64,000 nt of DNA, from NCBI RefSeq assembly GCF_002163875.1, contig NZ_CP019333.1:1370864-1434863 (forward strand), in the 5' to 3' direction. The notes under the pieces are model-generated. The model saw nothing but the letters and a program-made list of their open reading frames with translations, did no database searches and was not told the DNA's origin. This document shows, piece by piece, positions 43,761-52,869 of this stretch; the stretch's first letter is position 1, and each line of letters opens with the position of its first letter. A program made the position numbers and the translations under genes. This DNA comes from Gilvibacter sp. SZ-19 (lineage in GTDB: Bacteria; Bacteroidota; Bacteroidia; Flavobacteriales; Flavobacteriaceae).

Positions 43761-45539
43761 ATGAGTAATAATAACAAAGTAGAAGTAGGGTTTATTTGGC
43801 AGATTACAGACGATGTGCTACGCGATGCCTTTAAGAAAAATGAGATCGGGGATGTGGTCCTCCCTTTTGTAGTGCTGCGACGACTAGATTGTATTTTAGA
43901 ACCCGTTAACCAAAAAGTGAGAGATGCTTATGCCAATTTTAAAGACAAAGTTGACGGGGATAAGCTGGTTCCTATTTTACGCAAAGCTTCTGGAGGACTC
44001 AAATTCTACAATACCTCGAAACACACCCTGCATTCGCTAAAGGATGAACCGCAATACATTCAAATTAACTTCAACAATTATTTAAACGGATTCAACCCAG
44101 AGGTACAAGACATACTAGAGAGCTTCCAGTTTGATAAAATTGTAGCGCGCCTTACCAAAAATAAGTTGCTTTATGAGATGATCGATGCGATCTGTAAGAT
44201 AGATCTGCACACAGAGGCTATAGATAATCATGGAATGGGTTATGTTTTTGAAGAACTAATCCGTATCTCCAACGAGCAGTCCAATGAGACAGCGGGAGAG
44301 CATTTTACCCCAAGGGACGTCATTGAGATCATGAACAACTTCATGTTTGTTAATGAGAAAGATAAGCTCTCCAAGCCAGGAATTATTAGAACCATATTCG
44401 ATCCTGCCTGTGGTACCGGGGGTATGGTAAATTTGGGTAAAAAGTTTATCCTTGAACAGGTCTGTTCAGGGAGTGAAAATAAGCCTACCATTGTTACTTA
44501 TGGTCAAGAAATTAATGAGCAGTCTTATGCTATTGCTAAGTCAGAGGCCTTAATTACCGGCGAAGATGCCAATAATATTAAACATGGTAATTCTTTTAGT
44601 GAAGATCGCTTTCAAGGCAAGACCTTTCACTATATGATGGCCAATCCGCCTTACGGGGTTACCTGGAAGAAAGACCGAAAATTCATTGAGAATGAAGCCT
44701 TAAACCCTGCAGGGCGCTTTTATGCAGGAACTCCCAGAGTAAGCGATGGCCAGCTACTGTTTTTGCAGCACATGATCTCTAAGATGGAGCGCGAAGGTTC
44801 ACGAATTGGCGTGGTAACCAATGGTTCACCCCTGTTTACAGGAAATGCAGGATCTGGCGAAAGTGATATCCGCAGATGGATCATTGAAAATGACTGGCTG
44901 GAGTGTATAGTGGCTTTACCAAAAGATCTTTTCTACAACACTGGTATTAATACCTACATCTGGTTTTTAACCAATGACAAGGCTCCGCACCGTAAAGGGA
45001 AAGTACAGCTCATAAACGGCGATGCGCAAGAGACCATTGTAGTTACCGGAAAGGAAGAGACCAAGCACCTATTTTGCCAACCCAATAAGAAAAGTTTAGG
45101 TAATAAACGAAACGAAATTACAGCCGATCACATTGAGCAGTTATTAGCGCTCTACCAAAACTTTGAGGAAAATGAGCACTCCAAGATTTTTGATAACGAG
45201 TACTTTGGCTACTATCAGTTAACGGTTGAAAAGCCTAAAGTAGATGAAAACGGGAAAATTGTTTTGGATAGCAAAGGAAATCCAAAACCTGACAGCAAGA
45301 AACGCGATACTGAAAGTGTACCGCTGTCTGAAGACGTGGAAACCTATTTTGAGACAGAAGTTAAACCACACGTACCGAACGCTTGGATAGACTATGACAA
45401 AACCCGTATAGGATACGAAATTAACTTTACTAAGTATTTCTATAACTATACACCTTTGCGCGCGGCGAGCACTATTAAAACAGAAATTGAATCTCTTGAG
45501 CAAAATATTGCCGATCTATTAAAAGACTTAATTAGCTAA
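43761..45539 (+). CDS. hsdM: Type I restriction-modification DNA methyltransferase HsdM
   Basis: 592 aa. N-terminal HsdM helical domain (about 1-150), SAM-binding FDPACGTGGM (about residue 213), catalytic NPPYG (about 293). N6-adenine methyltransferase that protects and directs the restriction complex with HsdS. A C-terminal extension follows the core. Its stop overlaps hsdS (TAATG). Driven by operator site 4. Confidence 0.96.
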   Translation: MSNNNKVEVGFIWQITDDVLRDAFKKNEIGDVVLPFVVLRRLDCILEPVNQKVRDAYANFKDKVDGDKLVPILRKASGGLKFYNTSKHTLHSLKDEPQYIQINFNNYLNGFNPEVQDILESFQFDKIVARLTKNKLLYEMIDAICKIDLHTEAIDNHGMGYVFEELIRISNEQSNETAGEHFTPRDVIEIMNNFMFVNEKDKLSKPGIIRTIFDPACGTGGMVNLGKKFILEQVCSGSENKPTIVTYGQEINEQSYAIAKSEALITGEDANNIKHGNSFSEDRFQGKTFHYMMANPPYGVTWKKDRKFIENEALNPAGRFYAGTPRVSDGQLLFLQHMISKMEREGSRIGVVTNGSPLFTGNAGSGESDIRRWIIENDWLECIVALPKDLFYNTGINTYIWFLTNDKAPHRKGKVQLINGDAQETIVVTGKEETKHLFCQPNKKSLGNKRNEITADHIEQLLALYQNFEENEHSKIFDNEYFGYYQLTVEKPKVDENGKIVLDSKGNPKPDSKKRDTESVPLSEDVETYFETEVKPHVPNAWIDYDKTRIGYEINFTKYFYNYTPLRAASTIKTEIESLEQNIADLLKDLIS

Positions 45540-46933
45540 TGCAGAAAGCTTACGAGAAATATAAGGAGAGTGGTGTAGAATGGATCGGAAATGTTCCAAA
45601 TCATTGGGAACCCATTAGATTGAAGTTTTTGGGAGCTTTATATAGTGGTCTAAGTGGTAAAAAGGGCGACGATTTTAGAAAAGAAGATTCTGAATTTAAT
45701 CACAATTACATCCCATTTACTAACATCGCCAATAATTTTGAAATTGATTTGGAGAAACTAGATTCAGTTGAGATTTTTCCAGATGAAAATCAAAATCAAG
45801 TTGAAAAGAACGACCTGTTTTTTTTAATGAGTTCTGAAAATTATGATGATATAGGGAAAACAGCTATTCTATTAGATGATACAGAGAACACCTATTTAAA
45901 CAGTTTTTGTAAAGGTTTCAGGTTATTTGATAACAAGGACTTAGATGCCAAGTTTTTGAATTACCTATTGAGCGGTGATGTTTACAGAAAGATTTTATCA
46001 ATAGAAGCAAAAGGATTTACAAGAATTAATTTGCAGATGGGTAAAATCCAGAACCTGCCTGTAGTGATTCCAGCTTCTAAAATGGAACAATCCAAAATAG
46101 CAGCCTTTCTGGACTATCATACTACATTGATCGACTCTCTTATTGACAAAAAAGAAAAGCTCATTGAAAAACTTCAAGAGCAACGGCAGGCTATTATTAA
46201 CGAAGCTGTGACTAAGGGATTGAATCCTGGAGCTGAACTGAAAGATAGTCGCATTGATTGGCTTGGAAATATACCGAAGCACTGGAAGTTTATTAAGATT
46301 TCTTCTGTGGCAAAACAGAACCAATATTCAATTACTGGAGGTCCTTTTGGCTCAGATCTAAAGAATGAAGAATTCACTCCCGAAGGTGTTAGAATTATAC
46401 AACTTCAAAATATTGGTGTTGGCGAATTTAGAGATCATTATAAAATTTATACAAGTGAAGAAAAAGCGGATGAACTATTCTCATGTAATATTTTTCCAGG
46501 TGATTTGATTATTGCAAAAATGGCTGATCCTGTTGCTAGAGCTTGTATAATGCCAGACTTCGATAGAAGATACATTATGGCTTCAGATGGAATAAGATTT
46601 GAAGTTAATGATGAAAAAGTCTCTTCAAAATTTTTAGAATATGCCATTAATTCCAAATATTTCAATTTTCAGGCAGAATTAAAAAGCACAGGGACAACAA
46701 GGTTAAGAATTGGTTTAACAGAGTTTAAAAAATTAAAACTCTTGCTACCCCCAAGAGCCGAACAAGACATCATACTCGAATTTCTTGAAGGAAAAGACTC
46801 TTCAATTAAGAAGTCGATAGATAGCATAAATATTTCAATCCAAAAACTCAAAGAGTATCGTCAGTCACTAATTAGTGAGGCGGTAACCGGTAAAATAGAC
46901 GTAAGAGACTGGCAAAAACCTAACGATAGTTGA
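45539..46933 (+). CDS. hsdS: Type I specificity subunit HsdS
   Basis: 464 aa with two target-recognition domains: first begins GVEWIGNVPNHWEPIRLKFL, second DWLGNIPKHWKFIKISSVA, each followed by a helical conserved region (KLIEKLQEQRQAIINEAVTK; LKEYRQSLISEAVTGKI). This is the standard two-TRD design for a bipartite target. The recognition sequence cannot be read from the protein. Follows hsdM with a one-base overlap. Confidence 0.94.
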   Translation: MQKAYEKYKESGVEWIGNVPNHWEPIRLKFLGALYSGLSGKKGDDFRKEDSEFNHNYIPFTNIANNFEIDLEKLDSVEIFPDENQNQVEKNDLFFLMSSENYDDIGKTAILLDDTENTYLNSFCKGFRLFDNKDLDAKFLNYLLSGDVYRKILSIEAKGFTRINLQMGKIQNLPVVIPASKMEQSKIAAFLDYHTTLIDSLIDKKEKLIEKLQEQRQAIINEAVTKGLNPGAELKDSRIDWLGNIPKHWKFIKISSVAKQNQYSITGGPFGSDLKNEEFTPEGVRIIQLQNIGVGEFRDHYKIYTSEEKADELFSCNIFPGDLIIAKMADPVARACIMPDFDRRYIMASDGIRFEVNDEKVSSKFLEYAINSKYFNFQAELKSTGTTRLRIGLTEFKKLKLLLPPRAEQDIILEFLEGKDSSIKKSIDSINISIQKLKEYRQSLISEAVTGKIDVRDWQKPNDS

Positions 46934-46935
46934 TC

Positions 46936-47130
46936 ATGGAATTGTATGATTTTGATACTGTTTTAAGTTTTGGCCAACACAAAGGTGAAACGGTTGCAGA
47001 GGCCATGCAGAACAACCCTACTTATATAGCGTGGTGCTATGATAATATTGTTGATTTCTTTATCACTGACGGGGCCTGGGCAGCGCTTAGCCTTCATAAA
47101 GAATTAGAAGATGCTTTAGGGAGTATTTGA
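46936..47130 (+). CDS. Small protein with ExoX-C-like motif, possibly truncated by an in-frame TGA
   Basis: 64 aa from ATG 46936 to TGA at 47128-47130. Sequence VLSFGQHKGETVAEAM … NNPTYIAWCYDN resembles the small ExoX C-terminal-type domain (FGKYKGxxxxE … YxxWC). The same frame stays open for 45 more codons after the TGA (47131-47268), encoding a Lys/Glu-rich helix that reads like real protein (NKKFHETKRNRFKSEMLKRY). Either a nonsense mutation shortens a longer protein, or the tail is coincidental. Lies between hsdS and hsdR. Confidence 0.6.
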   Translation: MELYDFDTVLSFGQHKGETVAEAMQNNPTYIAWCYDNIVDFFITDGAWAALSLHKELEDALGSI

Positions 47131-47274
47131 ATTGACTCCAATGAAGTTCATAAGGCAATTAAAAAGAATAAGAAGTTTCATGAAACAAAGCGCAATAGGT
47201 TCAAAAGCGAAATGTTGAAACGCTATGAGAATGAAATTGAGGAGCGTTTAAAGGGCACGAGAAAATTGTAGCAC

Positions 47275-50268
47275 ATGGCAGGAGGAACAAAAGAAATACA
47301 TTTCGAAGATCACATTGTTAAATACCTCACCGCAAAGACGGAAGAGGGAGGCGTTAATGAATACCATCAAGTTTCGAATGAGAAATATGATAGAGATAAC
47401 GCTATAGTTCCTAGAGAAATATTGAGCTTTATTGTGGAATCACAAGGAGACCAATATTCTTATTTAAAAGAACAATTAGGAGATGCAATCGATAACAAAC
47501 TTTTGGAGCGAGTTGTTAAAAGCTTAAAGACCAATAAGACACTTGACACGCTGCGGAAAGGTATAAAAATAAACGGATTGAAGTTTGAATTGGCCTATTT
47601 TAAGCCTTCCAATAATAAAACTCCAGAACATGAAGTATGGTATAAGCAAAACCGATTATCTATTATCAGACAGCTGGCATACTCAACCAAGAATAGCAAT
47701 GAAATTGACCTGGCTTTTTTTATAAATGGAATACCTGTTGCTACGGCTGAACTGAAAAATGCTCTAACAAACCAAAATCATCACAATGCCATAAAACAAT
47801 ACATTCAAGACAGGGATCCTAAAGGGGAACCACTTTTAGAGTTTCGAAGATGTCTTGTGCATTTCGCGGTAGGCACTGAAAAAGTGTTTATGACCACCCA
47901 GCTTAAAGGGAAATCGACTTTCTTTTTACCATTTAATAAAGGATTAAGAAATAGTAATCCTGATGGTTTTGATACTGCCTATCTATGGCAAGAAATTTTG
48001 CGCAAGGACTCCATTATGGATCTTGTTCAAAACTATATTAATCTGCAGGAAGATACCGAGAAGTATTATGACCCAAGAACTAAAAAGTTGTTGGAGAAAA
48101 AGTCTACAAAGTTATTATTTCCTCGCTACCATCAGTTAAAGGCCGTAAGACGATTATTGGAACAGTTGAAGATAGATGGTGCGGGTAAAAACTATCTAAT
48201 CCAACATTCTGCGGGTTCTGGTAAGTCCAATTCCATAACCTGGTTAGCCTACCGCTTAGCAAATTTCTATCGGCATTATACAGATGAAAAGGCACTATAT
48301 GATTCTATAATTGTGGTGACCGATCGTCGAGTTTTAAATAAACAAATACAAGAGAATATTAGACAGATAGATAATATTCCTGGTATGGTGGCATATCTAG
48401 ATGAAAAGACATCTGCCCAAGATTTAAAGCGTGAGATAGAACATGGTACAAGGATCATTATAACAACAATTCAAAAGTTTCCAATTATATCGGATGTAGT
48501 AACGCAATCAAAAGAGCGTAATTATGCGATTATAATTGATGAGGCTCATAGTTCTCAATCAGGAGAGGTTGCAAGACATATGAGAAAAGCTCTTAGCTTA
48601 GAAGAAGCTGCAGAGAAGGATGTTCCGGCAAAAGACTTAGATGAAGTTATAGCCGATGAAATTGCTAAAAAAGGACAACAACCCAATATTTCTCAATTTG
48701 CATTTACAGCAACACCTAAGTCAAAAACCATAGAGTTGTTTGGTACACTTGTTAATGGAAAAAAGGAACCCTTTGATAAGTATACGATGGAGCAGGCAAT
48801 TAAGGAAGGCTTTATCTTGGACGTTCTTGAAAATTATATGTCGTTTAAGAGATACTACAAACTGATTAAACGCTCTGAAATTGAAGACAAGGAATACGAA
48901 AAGAAAAAGACCGTTCGAATCTTAGGCAACTATGTCGATTTACAAGATCACGCAATAGAAAAGAAATCGCGAATCATGTTGGAGCATTTCGCGGCTGACA
49001 CTCAAAACAAAATTCAGGGTAAAGCTAGAGCTATGCTTGTTACTAAATCGCGTTTGCATGCTGTTCGCTATAAACGGAAGTTTGACGATATCATGCGCGA
49101 AATGAAGCTGCCCTATGAAGCCTTAGTTGCTTTCTCTGGCACAGTCAAAGACTCGGAAACAGGTGAAGATTATACTGAGAGTAGTATGAATAATTTAGGT
49201 GGGAGAATTAGTATAACAGATGCCTTAAAACTACCTAAATACAGAATTTTAATTGTTGCCAACAAGTATCAAACAGGTTTTGACGAACCACTGATGCACA
49301 CCATGTTTGTTGATAAAAAGCTAGGACAAACTAGCACAGTACAAACACTGTCAAGGCTTAATAGAACCACCAAAGGAAAAGACTCAACAATGGTCTTGGA
49401 TTTTGTGAATGATCCAGAGGATATTCAAGCAGACTTTCAACATTATTATGGAAAAAACTACATTTTGGAAGAAAACTTGACAGATCCGAATGCGATTTAC
49501 GATAGTTTGAATGAAGTGGAAAGATTTAATCTATTTTATGAGAGTGAGGTTGAAAGCTTTGCTGGGATCTTTTTCTCTCCAAAAGAAGATTTTGAACAAC
49601 TTCAGCCCATTTTGAAAACAGTTGCAAATAGATATAAGGATCAACTTAATAAAGAAGATCAGGATAACTTTAAAAAAGCTTCTAAATCATTTATAAAGCT
49701 TTACAGATTTTTAAGCCATGTAATCAGTTTTACAGATGTAGATTTGGAGAAGAATTATGTTTTTCTTACCGCATTACTCAAAAAATTACCATTTGACAAA
49801 CCAGATCTCCCAGTGGACGTCATTAACGATGTAAAACTACATAGTTATAAAATTCAGCATAAGTATACTACAAAATTAAAACTGGAATCTGCTGATGGTG
49901 AAGACGAAGGTTTAAAACCTGGAGGCAAAGGACCAAACCAAGAAGATGAATTGGATTTTCTTACCAAAATCATTAAAGTTCTGAATGATACTTACGGATT
50001 AGAACTTACGGATGAAGACAAGGTAGAATTTAGCAAAATGAAAGAGAACATTTATGCCAATCAAAAGCTAATGGCATTCTTTAATCAAGCTAATTCTAAA
50101 GACAATATAAAAGAGAAATTTAACGAAGAAATAGATAGTGAACTACTTAATTTCATCGATAAAAAATTGGAATTTTATAATAAAATGACCGAGGATAAAG
50201 TGAATTCAATGTTTAAGACCATTTGGTTTAATGAATTGTATGATTCTCGTGTTAGAGGTCTAGAATAA
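47275..50268 (+). CDS. hsdR: Type I restriction endonuclease subunit HsdR
   Basis: 997 aa. N-terminal nuclease: EIDLAFFINGIPVATAELKN (Asp … ExK at about residue 157). Helicase motor: Walker A HSAGSGKSNSITW (about 310), IIIDEAHSSQ (about 420), ANKYQTGFDEPLMHTMFVDK and TVQTLSRLNR in the second RecA-like half, and a helical C-terminal domain (QEDELDFLTKIIKVL). Translocates DNA with HsdM2S and cuts at a distance. Complete, with no frameshift. Confidence 0.95.
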   Translation: MAGGTKEIHFEDHIVKYLTAKTEEGGVNEYHQVSNEKYDRDNAIVPREILSFIVESQGDQYSYLKEQLGDAIDNKLLERVVKSLKTNKTLDTLRKGIKINGLKFELAYFKPSNNKTPEHEVWYKQNRLSIIRQLAYSTKNSNEIDLAFFINGIPVATAELKNALTNQNHHNAIKQYIQDRDPKGEPLLEFRRCLVHFAVGTEKVFMTTQLKGKSTFFLPFNKGLRNSNPDGFDTAYLWQEILRKDSIMDLVQNYINLQEDTEKYYDPRTKKLLEKKSTKLLFPRYHQLKAVRRLLEQLKIDGAGKNYLIQHSAGSGKSNSITWLAYRLANFYRHYTDEKALYDSIIVVTDRRVLNKQIQENIRQIDNIPGMVAYLDEKTSAQDLKREIEHGTRIIITTIQKFPIISDVVTQSKERNYAIIIDEAHSSQSGEVARHMRKALSLEEAAEKDVPAKDLDEVIADEIAKKGQQPNISQFAFTATPKSKTIELFGTLVNGKKEPFDKYTMEQAIKEGFILDVLENYMSFKRYYKLIKRSEIEDKEYEKKKTVRILGNYVDLQDHAIEKKSRIMLEHFAADTQNKIQGKARAMLVTKSRLHAVRYKRKFDDIMREMKLPYEALVAFSGTVKDSETGEDYTESSMNNLGGRISITDALKLPKYRILIVANKYQTGFDEPLMHTMFVDKKLGQTSTVQTLSRLNRTTKGKDSTMVLDFVNDPEDIQADFQHYYGKNYILEENLTDPNAIYDSLNEVERFNLFYESEVESFAGIFFSPKEDFEQLQPILKTVANRYKDQLNKEDQDNFKKASKSFIKLYRFLSHVISFTDVDLEKNYVFLTALLKKLPFDKPDLPVDVINDVKLHSYKIQHKYTTKLKLESADGEDEGLKPGGKGPNQEDELDFLTKIIKVLNDTYGLELTDEDKVEFSKMKENIYANQKLMAFFNQANSKDNIKEKFNEEIDSELLNFIDKKLEFYNKMTEDKVNSMFKTIWFNELYDSRVRGLE

Positions 50269-50280
50269 TAATTAGACAAT

Positions 50281-50721
50281 TTACTGTTGAGTTTCTTCTG
50301 GCAAATCTACTGGATAGATTAAAACTTTAAGAGCATACTGGATGATAGTTAAAACGTAAGTGGCTCTTTTTGCCATTTCTTTTTCAGATGATCCAAATGA
50401 GTCAAGACTCTTAGGGTACAGGTTAACAATATCCCATTGTTTGGAATGTACGACTCTACAATCTAACAGAGCAATTTGTTGCTCATCCAATTCTGCTTCA
50501 GACCTTACTAAGTTGGTTTTAAACAAATTGATTTTAATTCGCTCAGCATAGACACTTATTCTTGGACCATCTCCAGGGGTTCTAATCGTTACATTTCTGT
50601 TATGAGAACCTGAACCTGGATTCTGGTATATACCAGTGTTTTCAATAATCTTTTCGGCATAATATCCCACAAAATCTCGAAAATCACTGTATTCGTCGCC
50701 GTGCGTAGAAATTATTTTCAT
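50281..50721 (-). CDS. Protein of unknown function at the right edge of the island
   Basis: 146 aa, soluble, no signal peptide, no family recognised. An aromatic N-terminal region (STHGDEYSDFRDFVGYYAEK) and a short central beta part (NVTIRTPGDGPRISVYAERI) are visible; the C-terminus is helical. Convergent with hsdR, 12 bp from its stop. Last island gene, 68 bp from the right arm of the 53-bp inverted repeat. No island operator in its short upstream region. Confidence 0.6.
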   Translation of the reverse strand: MKIISTHGDEYSDFRDFVGYYAEKIIENTGIYQNPGSGSHNRNVTIRTPGDGPRISVYAERIKINLFKTNLVRSEAELDEQQIALLDCRVVHSKQWDIVNLYPKSLDSFGSSEKEMAKRATYVLTIIQYALKVLIYPVDLPEETQQ

Positions 50722-50789
50722 AACAAAAATATCTCAGGTTTTAAAGTAATTAGTTTCTGAAAGATAAGAAACATTTGGTGGGCTTTTAA

Positions 50790-50842
50790 GCGAAGCACCC
50801 GCGAAGCGGCAAGCACTATTCTCAAAGCTGTTATCTCGATAC
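50790..50842 (-). repeat. 53-bp inverted repeat flanking the island, right arm
   Basis: Reverse complement of 30715-30767 with a few mismatches, on the far side of the last island gene. Confidence 0.75.
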
Positions 50843-50875
50843 AATTTCCACTACGTGAAAATCATTCGATAACCG

Positions 50876-51517
50876 TTAAATCTCAATCTCCTCAAAAGAA
50901 GAAATAACCCGATCCGCAAGCCCATAATCTTGCCCTGTAGAATGCTCAGATTTAAACGCATAACAATAAATGCCCGCAGCTTTGGCGGCTTTGATACCGT
51001 TGGTGGCGTCTTCTATAACAAAGCAATCTTCTGGGGCTTCGCCGGCAATTTGGGCGGCTTTTTGAAAGATCTCCGGATGCGGTTTGGATTTAGGTAGATC
51101 GGCGCCCGATATCTTTCCCACAAAATACTGGTCTAACTCAAAACGGTCAAACACCCTTTTGATGTTCTCCATAGAAGCCGATGAAGCCACTACCAATTTT
51201 AAACCAGCGCTGTGAAAGCGGATCATAGCATCTCTTACGCCGTCTATGAGTTGCAAATTGGGGCTGTTGTCAAACAGCTCGTAAAAGTATTTGCGCTTTA
51301 GGCGCGTCAACTCTTGGGGCGATTCTTGGGTATTGAAATCCGCAGCCAGCTGATCACTTATCTCTTTGGTAGAGCGACCTGTAAAACTCTCGTAAAGCTC
51401 CTCTGAAACGTCTATACCTACCTCGGCAAACATTTTAAAATAGGCTTCGTGATGTAAGGGCTCAGAATCAATGATCACCCCATCCATGTCAAAGAGTACA
51501 GCTTTAGCATTTTTCAT
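50876..51517 (-). CDS. HAD-family phosphatase, beta-phosphoglucomutase-like
   Basis: 213 aa. HAD motif I DMDGVIIDSEPLHHEAY, motif II VVASSASMEN, the motif III lysine and motif IV in LPKSKPHPEIF … FVIEDATNGIKAAKAAG, with a helical cap between. This pattern is shared by beta-phosphoglucomutases and small sugar-phosphate phosphatases; the substrate cannot be fixed. Core-type gene marking the return from the island. Confidence 0.9.
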   Translation of the reverse strand: MKNAKAVLFDMDGVIIDSEPLHHEAYFKMFAEVGIDVSEELYESFTGRSTKEISDQLAADFNTQESPQELTRLKRKYFYELFDNSPNLQLIDGVRDAMIRFHSAGLKLVVASSASMENIKRVFDRFELDQYFVGKISGADLPKSKPHPEIFQKAAQIAGEAPEDCFVIEDATNGIKAAKAAGIYCYAFKSEHSTGQDYGLADRVISSFEEIEI

Positions 51518-51600
51518 TTTGTAAAATTAACCTTTTATATTTTTTGTGCCACTCGACAAACTCTGTTTAATCATCGCGGCGAGTGCCGCAAACCTTTTCT

Positions 51601-51644
51601 AACACTTTTTTCCATCGATGAAAAAAGTGTTCAAAAAAATCTAG
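51601..51644 (+). repeat. Modular repeat header 4
   Basis: AACACTTTTTTCCATCGATG pairs with the following complementary A-rich arm ending AAGTGTT (to 51631), then a run of A and CTAG. Same plan as headers 1-3 with compensatory changes in the stem. Confidence 0.75.
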
Positions 51645-51769
51645 TCGCGATGGAGTTGCATTCGTTGCCTAAGCAACGAACCCTTCGGTTTTTCTGAGTC
51701 GCGCGTCGCTCTGCGACTCTTTGCGCGATCTCGCACCGAACAAACCTCAGTTGCAACAGGTATCGCGAC
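51644..51769 (+). mobile_element. 126-bp repeat cargo with its own terminal inverted repeats
   Basis: GTCGCGAT at the left and ATCGCGAC at the right (8-bp perfect TIR), extended by GGAGTTGC and GCAACAGG-type near-matches. Different sequence from the 134-bp MITE but in the same position after CTAG. Confidence 0.55.
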
Positions 51770-51883
51770 AATAACAGAATATCAAAGGGATAGTCCTTTA
51801 AAAAAGATAATAAAAACTTGATTTTAAACATTTTAACCCTCCATTAACAGAGAAATCCAACAAAAAATCTTATTCTATAGGTT

Positions 51884-52258
51884 ATGATACAGATAGACAA
51901 GAAAAACAACACGGAATTATTAGAACAATCCGTACAGCATTTACAGCAAAAAGGATTCGAGAACATTAAAGCCGATCTAGACGGCTATGAAACCCCAAAG
52001 AGTTATCGCCGCAAGGGCTCCGATCTGGTGATAACCCCAGACATTACGGCCCAGAGAGACGGCCGCAAACATTTTTTTGAGGTCAGTGTAAAAAGTGAGA
52101 AGCCTACCTTACTTAAAACCAAATGGCGCTTTTTAGACGTAATGACCAATCTAAAAGATCACCGATTTAAGATCATAACTGCCCGAGGGCATTACAGTTT
52201 TACCCGTCAGATGTTAGACGAGCTCAACCTGGAGAAAAAACTGATAAAATTAAATTAG
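51884..52258 (+). CDS. Conserved hypothetical, possible nuclease-like fold
   Basis: 124 aa, soluble. The central part GSDLVITPDITA … KHFFEVSVKSEKPTLLK gives Asp, Asp and an E-x-x-x-K spacing that resembles the PD-(D/E)xK fold core, but it could also be coincidental. Conserved-looking flavobacterial protein. Monocistronic with its own terminator; function unknown. Confidence 0.7.
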   Translation: MIQIDKKNNTELLEQSVQHLQQKGFENIKADLDGYETPKSYRRKGSDLVITPDITAQRDGRKHFFEVSVKSEKPTLLKTKWRFLDVMTNLKDHRFKIITARGHYSFTRQMLDELNLEKKLIKLN

Positions 52259-52272
52259 TTAGCTAACTACCA

Positions 52273-52298
52273 ACCAGCCAAATGGCTGGTTTTTTATT
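52273..52298 (+). terminator. Rho-independent terminator between convergent genes
   Basis: AACCAGCC-AAAT-GGCTGGTT followed by a T-rich run; it overlaps the end of the next minus-strand gene. Confidence 0.85.
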
Positions 52299-52866
52299 TG
52301 TTCAGAATCTCACTAATTTGTTTTGTTATGTCCGTACTTTCGGGCAACATACGGTCAAAAATTGCTTTTAAACAGCTGTAATAGAGTGTTTCATCGTCTA
52401 CTTTTTCTTGGGCATTCTTCATGTACTCTGCCGCGCAATTATTAGCTAATAACTTTAATTGAATTTCACGATTTGGCACAAAAAGGAAACCGATGAATTC
52501 ATCGTCTGCACTCATTAAAAAGGCCACATCACAATCTTTAGTTTTAGCAATAGTCGTAATGAGCTCATTCAAACGATATGTTTTATAGAAGAGTTCTTGT
52601 TTTTTTAGCGCGATAAGATTATTGGTATAGTTCTCAAGATCTCTTGTTCTTTCTTTTCCCGACAAGGCTGTATTTAAGCTGTCAATATAGCTATCGAGTT
52701 GCAGCTGCAATTCGGCCTTATTAGGTTGAACTATTTTTTCAAGTAATGGATAATTAACTCTTGCGGCTTTTACGTTGTACTGAGCCAAGCTCGTATGGCT
52801 TATCATTGCTAAAAAAAGAAGCGTTACAAATAGCCTAGCTTGGAAATTGAATTGGAGATTACCCAT
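52294..52866 (-). CDS. OmpH/Skp-like periplasmic protein 2
   Basis: 190 aa. N-terminal hydrophobic signal (LFVTLLFLAMISHTSLAQ), then a helical region with the OmpH-like pattern ARVNYPLLEKIVQPNKAELQ … DCDVAFLMSADDEFIGFLFV, ending in ESTDITKQISEIL. It parallels the upstream neighbour region by region, so the two are paralogues. Skp-type chaperones guide outer-membrane proteins through the periplasm. Three bases after the upstream gene. Confidence 0.72.
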   Translation of the reverse strand: MGNLQFNFQARLFVTLLFLAMISHTSLAQYNVKAARVNYPLLEKIVQPNKAELQLQLDSYIDSLNTALSGKERTRDLENYTNNLIALKKQELFYKTYRLNELITTIAKTKDCDVAFLMSADDEFIGFLFVPNREIQLKLLANNCAAEYMKNAQEKVDDETLYYSCLKAIFDRMLPESTDITKQISEILNK

Positions 52867-52869
52867 GCC

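Larger units (their letters stand above)
51518..51883. other. Non-coding stretch with modular repeat 4
   Basis: No convincing gene; apparent frames run through repeat sequence. Holds the palindromic header 51601-51644 and its 126-bp cargo, then about 110 bp before the next ATG. Confidence 0.65.

Noticed and set aside
30988-50721. A CRISPR array or prophage in the island
   Set aside because: No regularly spaced direct repeats, no cas genes, and no integrase, capsid, terminase or portal genes.
51600-51840. A 66-codon minus-strand frame at 51631-51831
   Set aside because: It runs through the palindromic header and the 126-bp cargo; Arg-rich low-complexity translation is a by-product of the repeat.
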